From Spirochaetota bacterium (GTDB lineage Bacteria > Spirochaetota > UBA4802 > JAFGDQ01), in the NCBI GenBank assembly GCA_034190085.1, contig JAXHTS010000008.1, forward strand, positions 1-33,661: a stretch of 33,661 nt of DNA, in the 5' to 3' direction. Under the pieces are notes generated by a model. The model saw nothing but the letters and a program-made list of their open reading frames with translations. It had not been told where the DNA came from and did no database searches. Of the stretch, positions 17,237 to 23,918 are shown piece by piece (within the stretch, counting starts at the first letter, position 1; every line of letters begins with the position of its first letter). Both the position numbers and the translations under genes were made by a program.

Positions 17237-17832
17237 TCAACCCTATACTTAAAGTTTAATTTTGTGGAAACTCTCTCCTTAGTATTAAGTGTGATGACTG
17301 CTTGTAGGGGGACATGCCTCTTTTCTAATGAGATAAGGGTCTTCTGGGGAGGGGTGATATGCTCTGGATTTTCTTCAGCATATCTTCTAAAATAGGATAT
17401 ATCAATCCCTTTTACAAAGGTTTTTAGCTCACCTGGTAGTAATTTGACGCTAGAGATATTATCCCCTATTGACAAATTGAATATTTTTGCTTCAGCATGT
17501 TGAATGTTTATATCGGCAATTGAGTTATTATAATAATAAGACTTTTCTACATTGGAGTTAGATTTTATTGTTACTGATAAAACATAGTTACTCGATTTTT
17601 CCTCTCTTATAAGAGAAAAACGATATTCCATTTCATCAAGGATAAGGCTTGTAGTATGATAGATACTTTCATGGCCTCTTTGGTTGATAATGGCTAGGAT
17701 TATTACAATAACTATAATATCTATTATCAGGATAATCTTTGATAACCTTCGTCTTTTAATGAAGGTTTTAGGTTTTTCTCCTGTTCTAATTTTTTCTAAT
17801 GTCTCCTGAGTAAAGTCTCTTTTGTCAATCAT
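17233..17832 (-). CDS. Membrane-anchored protein of unknown function
   Basis: A 199-residue protein I do not recognise. A cytoplasmic, basic N-terminus (about 1-30, ending KRRR) leads to one hydrophobic segment (about 32-50, [17 protein letters not shown]). An extracytoplasmic domain of mostly beta character follows (about 60-199), suggesting a single-pass anchored protein with its bulk outside the cytoplasm. The C-terminal half ([16 protein letters not shown] and [23 protein letters not shown]) looks like a beta-sandwich. The stop overlaps the dCMP-deaminase start by four bases, so the two are co-translated, but no functional link is evident. The start lacks a clear ribosome site. Confidence 0.7.
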   Translation of the reverse strand: MIDKRDFTQETLEKIRTGEKPKTFIKRRRLSKIILIIDIIVIVIILAIINQRGHESIYHTTSLILDEMEYRFSLIREEKSSNYVLSVTIKSNSNVEKSYYYNNSIADINIQHAEAKIFNLSIGDNISSVKLLPGELKTFVKGIDISYFRRYAEENPEHITPPQKTLISLEKRHVPLQAVITLNTKERVSTKLNFKYRVE

Positions 17833-18327
17833 GAGTGGTATAATTTAACCATCCTTGATTATAATATTATGGTTGTTTAATTCAATAACATCATAAATTT
17901 TGCCTATATTAAATGTGATTAGTATTTCTCCCTTTTAGCCCTACGATATGGGATGATGTATTATCAAGGGTGTTCAAATGTTATTTTTTTAGAATAATAT
18001 AAAATTGTCAATAAAAGAATGTGATATCCTAAATTCAAATTCGAAGAGTAACATGGATTCTGTAGGCAATGGCCTCATGAAGCCCTATAGGATAAAGGGT
18101 TTTTAAGAAATAAATCCAAACAGGAGGCTAAATGAAAGAGCTAGAATAAATTTGGGCTAGTGCAAATCATACACAAAGATACTAATGTAACAAAGATTTT
18201 GTTTAATATCTCCATTTCAATTTCTGTAATTATTCTTTGTGGTTCTGCGCCTTTGTGCGTTTCCTATTCAACTTAGACTGACTTGGAATATATTCAAAGC
18301 TTAAAAAATTATAATTTATAAAAAATA
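17833..18327. other. Intergenic region with abortive start and repeat-like sequence
   Basis: About 495 bases without a full gene. A strong AGGAGG (18122-18127) precedes ATG 18132, but that frame stops after five codons (MKELE). Downstream, ACACAAAGAT near 18171 and TTCTTTGTGG near 18234 form an inverted pair. Around 18234-18262 the text TTTGTGGTTCTGCGCCTTTG resembles CGCAAAG-type dispersed repeats seen in other bacterial genomes. Confidence 0.4.
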
Positions 18328-19017
18328 TTATGAATCTTCGTCACTGCTGCTCCTAAGTATTACTAATGCATCAACTGCAACTGGTTTATTGCCAGCAATT
18401 ATAAGTGGATTTATGTCTATTTCAGCAATCTCGTCATACTCCATTCCTAAATCTCCTATCCCGATAAGCGCCTTTACTAAAACAGACCTATCTACTGCAG
18501 GACTACCCCTGAATTCATCAAGAAGCTTCTTGGTCTTGATCTCATCAATCATCTCCTCGGCATCGAACTCCGTAATGGGCGCAATCCTGAAGCTAACATC
18601 CTTCAATACCTCAGTAAAAATACCTCCAAGCCCGAACATAACACATGGTCCAAACTGAGGATCTCTCGTTAAACCAATGACAAACTCTCTAACACCCTTA
18701 ATCATTTCCTGAACCAGTACCCCATCGAGCTTTGTATCTTTACTCATTATTTCATCAAATGTAGCAATAACCTCTTCATCATTAGCTACCCCCAATTTCA
18801 CCATACCCATCTCTGTCTTGTGAGTAACCACATCAGAACACCCTTTTAATACTAAAGGATAACCTATATCCTTCGCTATTTTCAGCGCCTTATCCTTTGA
18901 GGTAGCCAAACCCTCTCGTGTAATTGGAACACCCGCCATATTTACAAGCCTTTTGGAATCGTATTCCGAAAGCGCCTTCTGTCCTTTTTCAATAGCATTT
19001 TTAATTATTTCTTGCAT
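18328..19017 (-). CDS. ATP-grasp beta subunit of ADP-forming acyl-CoA synthetase
   Basis: A 229-residue ATP-grasp protein of the acetyl-CoA synthetase (ADP-forming) beta-subunit type, which links acyl-CoA hydrolysis to ATP formation or the reverse. Visible blocks are GYPLVLKGCSDVVTHKTEMGMVKLG (near 52-76), VLVQEMIKGVREFVIGLTRDPQFGP (near 100-125), VMFGLGGIFTEVLKDVSFRIAP and AEIDINPLII near the end. Length fits the separate beta subunit. The CoA-binding alpha subunit that carries the phosphorylated His is not in the window, so this gene is an orphan here. GAGGTAA precedes the ATG. Substrate unknown; other acyl groups are possible. Confidence 0.88.
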   Translation of the reverse strand: MQEIIKNAIEKGQKALSEYDSKRLVNMAGVPITREGLATSKDKALKIAKDIGYPLVLKGCSDVVTHKTEMGMVKLGVANDEEVIATFDEIMSKDTKLDGVLVQEMIKGVREFVIGLTRDPQFGPCVMFGLGGIFTEVLKDVSFRIAPITEFDAEEMIDEIKTKKLLDEFRGSPAVDRSVLVKALIGIGDLGMEYDEIAEIDINPLIIAGNKPVAVDALVILRSSSDEDS

Positions 19018-19817
19018 GTAAATTACCTCATAATATTTCGATCGTTAGTTATTATTTATTAAACTCTTCATTTTAATTATGATTTAAAATATAAAAAATA
19101 TAATTAAGTATTCGATATCTATTATATCTTAAAAAATGAACCGGATATATATATAGAATTAAACAAATAAACAATACATTTAGTAAAACAATCATTTAAT
19201 GAAAGCATCCCTAAGTCATTCATTCAATAAATATAATCTATTATGTATTACTGCGACCCTGTAATATGATTGCGCTATATTATTATTGAGATTATAGATT
19301 TAATATATTTTAATTATATCATTAAATGATCAAGTAGTTTGAATACTTCTTCATCAATAGAATCATTGTCAATGATTTTTTTGCATATTGGACCTACAAT
19401 CTCAAAAGAGTTATATAGAAAATCCTTGCTAATCACTAAATCTACAGGTTAAAGAATACAATGAAGTCAGAAAAACCGATTTTCAATCACAAATTTCAGG
19501 CATTTTCACCCTTCAAGAATCCCATGATTAAAATACTTCTTAATTATGCGAATTGTCTGGATGATTAAAACCTTATAGTACTATTTAGATAATTGAATAA
19601 ATATCCAATCTGAAGGCGCACTAGATTATATTTTTATTCTTTTACATAATAAGATTTCATAGGGTATTTTGGTTTATGCTCTTAATGATTTTTATAATGA
19701 TCCATTTGATAAGACCAATAATGCTAAGTATTCGATTGTAATATTAACTTTGATTACCTATAACCAATTTATTAATTAGGATATTGGGAGTGAAAACATT
19801 AAAAAGATATAAATTAT
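19018..19817. other. Long AT-rich intergenic region
   Basis: These 800 bases lie between two minus-strand genes. No full-length gene is recognised. One short minus-strand frame (19314-19436) looks coding and is listed separately. The rest is extremely AT-rich with frequent stops in all frames and may be decayed sequence. Confidence 0.45.
19314..19436 (-). pseudogene. Possible gene remnant or 40-codon small gene
   Basis: From GTG 19436 the frame gives a 40-residue peptide with amphipathic, protein-like make-up (SFEIVGPICKKIIDND, then IDEEVFKLLDHLM), ending in TAA. An in-frame stop lies five codons upstream. No ribosome site is apparent. It reads like the last helices of a larger decayed protein. 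Family not recognised. Confidence 0.25.
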
Positions 19818-20549
19818 TCAAATAGTGGAACAGGATTGACATTGAGTATTTCGATTAAGCTTCACTTCTCGAAATTTCATGTTTATACCGTCAAAGACCA
19901 TGAGTCGGTTAGTGAGCAGTTTCCCGATTCCCACAATGAGCTTGATTGCCTCCATTGCCTGTAGGCAGCCAATGATACCTGAAGTTGTCCCCAATACAGG
20001 GGTTATCGTGGAAGGTGGGGCAACAGGGAAGATGCATCGTAGACAGGCTGTCTCTCCAGGTATCATTGTGGTTAAAGCGCCTTCTAACCCGTAAATACCA
20101 CCATATATATAAGGAATATTCATATTAAGGGCAGCTTGATTCAATAGATATCTTGTTGGAAAATTATCCAAAGCATCCAGAATTATGTCACAATCATGTA
20201 AAAGTTTAATGACATTATCCTCGGTTATTGTTCCAACTACACCCTCTATATTGATAGAGGGGTTTAATTCTTGCATCTTCTCTTGTGCAGCACTTGCCTT
20301 TTTTCTTCCAATATCCCTATCCAGATAGAGAATCTGACGATTGAGGTTGCTCAAACTTACTTCATCATGATCTACGATTCGTAAATTCCCCACACCTGCC
20401 GCGGCAAGGTAGTAAGAGATGGGTGAACCTAGCCCTCCTGCTCCAGAAATGAGAATACTTGATCTCTGCAGTTTCTCCTGCCCTTCAATCCCAATATCAT
20501 CAACGAGAATTTGCCTCCTATACCTCTCTTGTTCCTTCTCGGCAATCAT
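19818..20549 (-). CDS. E1-like sulfur-carrier adenylyltransferase (MoeB/ThiF/HesA family)
   Basis: A 243-residue E1-like enzyme that adenylates the C-terminal Gly-Gly of a small sulfur-carrier protein. It has the family opening RYRRQILVDDIGIEGQEKL, the nucleotide loop GAGGLGSP (about 36-43) and LSNLNRQILY with the catalytic Arg. DNFPTRYLLN and the structural zinc Cys pairs (CLRC near 190 and CQSC at the end) are also present. Its partner, the MoaD/ThiS-like gene, lies just upstream in the same operon. The open frame extends upstream to 20666, overlapping that partner gene, but the family's N-terminus matches a start at ATG 20549. Whether it serves molybdopterin, thiamine or another pathway is not decided by the sequence. 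Confidence 0.9.
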   Translation of the reverse strand: MIAEKEQERYRRQILVDDIGIEGQEKLQRSSILISGAGGLGSPISYYLAAAGVGNLRIVDHDEVSLSNLNRQILYLDRDIGRKKASAAQEKMQELNPSINIEGVVGTITEDNVIKLLHDCDIILDALDNFPTRYLLNQAALNMNIPYIYGGIYGLEGALTTMIPGETACLRCIFPVAPPSTITPVLGTTSGIIGCLQAMEAIKLIVGIGKLLTNRLMVFDGINMKFREVKLNRNTQCQSCSTI

Positions 20550-20625
20550 ATGATTTTCAACCTGTAGAGCAGGTATGTGGCTACCTTTGTAAAATAATCC
20601 AAAAGAAATGTCAATCTGCCCATCC

Positions 20626-20898
20626 TCATCCTCCTGCAAAAGCAGACATGAAATCCACTTCATCACCTTCTTTTAAAGGTGTCTGCATACCCTCAAGCAT
20701 ATTAATATTATCGCCATTTACAAAAACAGAAATCGAAGCCAGCACTTCTCCTTGATTATCACATATTTTATCTTTTGATCCCGGAAATCGTTCTTCGAGA
20801 TTATTGATACATTCCAGAACACTATTTGCAGAAAGCCGCACCTCTTCTTCACCATTTGTGAGTTTACACAACTCTCCTGAAAACCTTGCTATGATCAT
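20626..20898 (-). CDS. MoaD/ThiS-like ubiquitin-fold sulfur carrier
   Basis: A 90-residue beta-grasp protein ending in Gly-Gly (FMSAFAGG), the tail that is adenylated and thiocarboxylated to carry sulfur. Length and internal pattern (NGEEEVRLSANSVLECINNL, then VFVNGDNINML and PLKEGDEVDFMSAFAGG) fit MoaD-like proteins better than the shorter ThiS (about 66 residues). The start has a strong GAGGAGGT site that overlaps the end of the upstream gene, with 12 bases between them. The E1-like gene follows after 76 bases. No MoaE, MoaC or ThiG is nearby, so the sulfur acceptor is open. Relatives also supply tungsten cofactor for aldehyde:ferredoxin oxidoreductases. Confidence 0.9.
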   Translation of the reverse strand: MIIARFSGELCKLTNGEEEVRLSANSVLECINNLEERFPGSKDKICDNQGEVLASISVFVNGDNINMLEGMQTPLKEGDEVDFMSAFAGG

Positions 20899-20910
20899 TC
20901 CTAACCTCCT

Positions 20911-21444
20911 CTATTGCTTCCATCCTAAGCAGACATCGTCTGGTTTATCAAAAAAAATCTTAAACTTTTGGCGTGACTCTTCTCTAACACTCTCTGCTTC
21001 CTCCTCTGTCAAGTTATGAGACTTTATCCATGCTTCCATGTGCAGTCCCCCTGGCAACCACTTCTCAATAACCTCTCTCTCATAGACCCATCGTTTCCCC
21101 TTTGCGCCAATATTCAACATAATATCTAGAACCTCATCCCTCTGTCTGTCATCACAATAAACACACATAACACAATGCTCAAGTGTCGCCCATTTTTGAG
21201 GATCACGATCGTATTTAGCACAAGGAATCTTTCCGCTCTCAACATGAGGATCAATTTTTCTGGCCATCTCATGAATCTCCTCCTTTTCTCCAATGAAGAC
21301 CCACTTGCCCCAATGCTCTAAGTATTCCTTATTGGTTAATTGCTTGCCATCGAATTTCATGTAGGAAGGGGGTTCACTAGGGCCATCAAAATACTCTTTA
21401 TTAAGAATAAATATGTACCAGGACTCTGGTCTGTCAAAAATCAT
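20911..21444 (-). CDS. Uncharacterised 177-residue protein leading the sulfur-carrier operon
   Basis: A soluble 177-residue protein rich in Trp, Asp and Glu, without signal peptide or membrane segment. Distinct stretches are EHWGKWVFIGEKEEIHEMA (about 43-61), LEHCVMCVYCDD near 87-98 with three Cys in C-x2-C-x2-C spacing, and GAKGKRWVYE near 114. The GKW...HxxCVY pattern faintly recalls the Bles03/DUF1917 fold found in archaea and animals, but this is a weak resemblance. A strong AGGAGGT site precedes the ATG, and the MoaD-like gene starts 12 bases after its stop. A role with the carrier and E1 pair is likely from context only. Confidence 0.7.
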   Translation of the reverse strand: MIFDRPESWYIFILNKEYFDGPSEPPSYMKFDGKQLTNKEYLEHWGKWVFIGEKEEIHEMARKIDPHVESGKIPCAKYDRDPQKWATLEHCVMCVYCDDRQRDEVLDIMLNIGAKGKRWVYEREVIEKWLPGGLHMEAWIKSHNLTEEEAESVREESRQKFKIFFDKPDDVCLGWKQ

Positions 21445-21734
21445 ATTGACCTCCTATTGCTTAGTAATGGAAATATTTTAAATTGAACACAATAGGGTGC
21501 ATATCAATGAATTCTAACCTTGTCCCTACTTAATAACATCAAATAAAACAATTGGCACCCCTGTAAGAGTCTGGGATTAAGTATACAAAACTGAATTGTG
21601 CAATCCTATTCGCAAAAATGTCACACATGAAAAAGTCGATTTCATAATAATACTGATCTAAGCCAATAACATGTGGTTATAGCAAGATAAAAAATTCCAT
21701 CAAAAGTTACTATTGCGCTGGCACCATTTAATGT

Positions 21735-22480
21735 TTAAAATACATATCCACCGGACAGTGTCAATTTAGTATATTTAAACTCCAAATCAATGACATCAGT
21801 TATTGTTACAACAAGTGGAGAATAGCCTGGTACAATATCTACGTCTTCTCCAGAAATAGAACCTTCATTAACTGAATAGAGAAATTCTATCTGAGCACCA
21901 TTTGAAAACCTTAGTCCCATTCCAATACCCCAGTATAAACCACCTTCTAAATCCATTTCTTCCGGAAAATCGTCATCACCTAGAAAGAAGTTATATCCTG
22001 CATGCACTGTTGCAAAGGTGGAAACACTACTTCCAGTATCTTTCCCAAATTTAACTAAACCATAGATTGGTATAAACTGAAATTTCCCCTCAAATTCATC
22101 TTCATCAAAACCTCTTTCAATCTGGTATGTGACACCTATCCCCAATCCGAATCCATCTGCTATTTTAGCTCCAAATTCTGCTGATATAGAAATAGCATTA
22201 TCAATATCATAATAAATACTACCACTACTATTAATCGTAACTTTAGACATTTGAGTTGGAAAATCTTCATTATATTGAGCAATAGTAGATGTTACATCTC
22301 CTTTTACTTCAGCATCGCCACTTATATCGATTCCCCACTTAAAAATAAAAAAATGCAATTGTTCATCACTCTCTTTTCGCTATCATCCTCTGATTCTTTG
22401 TCTTTCTCTGCATATGCAAAATTCAAAAAACAAACAGCCATAAAGAGTAATAGCGCTATTGATATAAATCTTATCCTCAT
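21735..22480 (-). pseudogene. Outer-membrane beta-barrel protein gene, split by a -1 frameshift
   Basis: ATG 22480, with GGAGG upstream, starts a signal peptide of about 24 residues (ending FLNFAYA before EKDK). That frame stops at codon 53. The rest continues in the -1 frame from about 22375 to 21735. The barrel portion has repeated amphipathic strands (GLGIGVTYQIERGF, GLYWGIGMGLRFSNGAQIEF, KLTLSGGYVF) and ends in Phe, as outer-membrane proteins do. One extra base would restore a protein of about 248 residues. If it lies in the A run at 22374-22377 (minus strand), the joint reads DDSEKESDEQLHFF, a natural acidic linker. A second candidate site is the T7 run at 22347-22353, which contains the slippery heptamer TTTTTTA in the zero frame. 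A sequencing error, true mutation or recoding are all possible. Confidence 0.75.
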
Positions 22481-22988
22481 GAAGCCCCTCCCATATTTTT
22501 TAATTCTAATATTACAATCTCAATTGTTTTGTACATTCAAGGCATGTATATTCTTTCTTCAATAAAATATGCCCTACAAATAATCAAATCATATAATATC
22601 AATCAATTATTAACATATAATTCCTATATGATAAATTCTGCGGATAGTGTCATTTGTCAATAGATAAATACTGCTTCAAGTTTACACACTTCCAATGGAA
22701 TATATAGTAGTAAGGGATAGTATATATTCTAAGCAGAATATCCAAAGCCCCTATATATAAGTCTATTAATCATCAAAACCAGAACAACCTTTTTTATAAA
22801 AATGTTACTTTCCAAAATGTATTTTTATCCACGCAAATAGCTGGGATTACAGTACTTCCCCCAACTATTTATTGAGTGATGGTATAAATTATCATGCTTC
22901 GTGAAATCCTATTAAAGAGGTTGGTCATCTCAGAAATGGATGATAGGATAAATGAGAGAGGTTGGATGATTTTTGCAGGGGTTTAAAC
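22481..22988. other. Intergenic region, no gene seen
   Basis: About 508 AT-rich bases. A nine-base perfect inverted repeat (GAATATATA at 22698-22706 and TATATATTC at 22721-22729) is present, which is modest given the base composition. A GGAGG ribosome site for the barrel gene lies at its left edge on the minus strand. Otherwise nothing is recognised. Confidence 0.4.
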
Positions 22989-23866
22989 CTATATGTAAAA
23001 TGTAGAGTGTCCGATCAATTGACATTTACCACCAATTTCTATATTATATTTTCCATCGTAATAACTTCCTCTCATCATTATTTTGGATGGTCTCCCAATT
23101 TCGATTCCCTGTTCATTTTGTATCTCAAATTTTTGGCCAAACACGCCATACTTCAATAAGTAACCGGTTAACGGGCCAGCAGCAGATCCGGTTGCGGGAT
23201 CCTCAATTATTCCCAAATGCGGAGCAAAAAATCTTGCATGGACCCTTGATTCTGAATTCTCAGTATCAAAGGTGAAAACATATGGCGCTATAGAATTAGT
23301 ATTTGCAAAAAATCAATAATTTTATTTACAATACCTGTGGCCTCCCGCACTGACGATAGACTTTTAATAGGTATTAATAGTATTGTATTGCCTGTTGACA
23401 CCTCTTCAATAGGCAGAGCATCTGAAATATCTCCAGGCTTTAATCCGATAAGCCCAGCAATTATGTCTTTATCCTCGAATATATTCCAAAACTCTGGATC
23501 ATTTTGTCGCATCCAAATATTTCCATCCGATTGTACCAATGGTATTATCCCTACTTTTGTCCTTAGCCTTATTGAACTTTTGTTTTTCAGTTTGACATCA
23601 AGATGATTTAGTAAAACATAAGCGGTTCCTAATGTTGGATATCCTGCGAACGGCATTTCTGAACGTGGAGTAAAAATCCTGATATCAAAATCTGCCTGAG
23701 CATCAGGACTATTTAAAATAAATGTTGTCTCAGAATAATTGATCTCGTTTGCTAATTTCTGCATCTGATCAAAGCTTAGATCATCAGCCAAAGGAAAGAC
23801 CGCAAGTTGATTCCCAGCAAATGGGGTATCAGTAAATACATCTAAAAGAATACAATCCCTTTTCAT
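22989..23866 (-). pseudogene. PhzF-family epimerase/isomerase gene, interrupted by a single-base frameshift
   Basis: PhzF-fold (diaminopimelate-epimerase-like) enzyme. The first part has FTDTPFAGNQLAVFP, the catalytic Glu in INYSETTFIL, and FTPRSEMPFAGYPTLGTAYVL. The frame breaks in a run of six T (plus-strand A6 at 23307-23312). In the next frame it continues FANTNSIAPYVFTFDT, then RFFAPHLGIIEDPATGSAAG, the conserved C-terminal active-site loop. Adding one T restores about 292 residues, a normal family length. ATG 23866 is preferred over TTG 23893 because AAGGA lies just before it. The damage is a single base in a homopolymer with both halves well conserved, so a sequencing error or a very recent mutation is likely. 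The metabolic role of most PhzF homologues is unknown. Confidence 0.87.
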
Positions 23867-23918
23867 ATCTTTCCTTTCCCTTACTGCAAACAAATAATGA
23901 CTCGCGCGTCATTTTATG

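Noticed and set aside
20550-20666. N-terminal extension of the E1-like protein to 20666
   Set aside because: The extra 39 residues overlap the carrier gene in another frame and do not match the family; the conserved N-terminus begins at ATG 20549.
22840-22860. AGCTGGGATTACAG near 22842, identical to part of the human Alu consensus
   Set aside because: Only 14-15 bases match and the flanks are ordinary AT-rich bacterial sequence, so it is chance and not human contamination.
22962-23275. Plus-strand frames antisense to the PhzF gene
   Set aside because: They lie opposite a clearly coding, motif-bearing gene and have no ribosome sites or recognisable domains.
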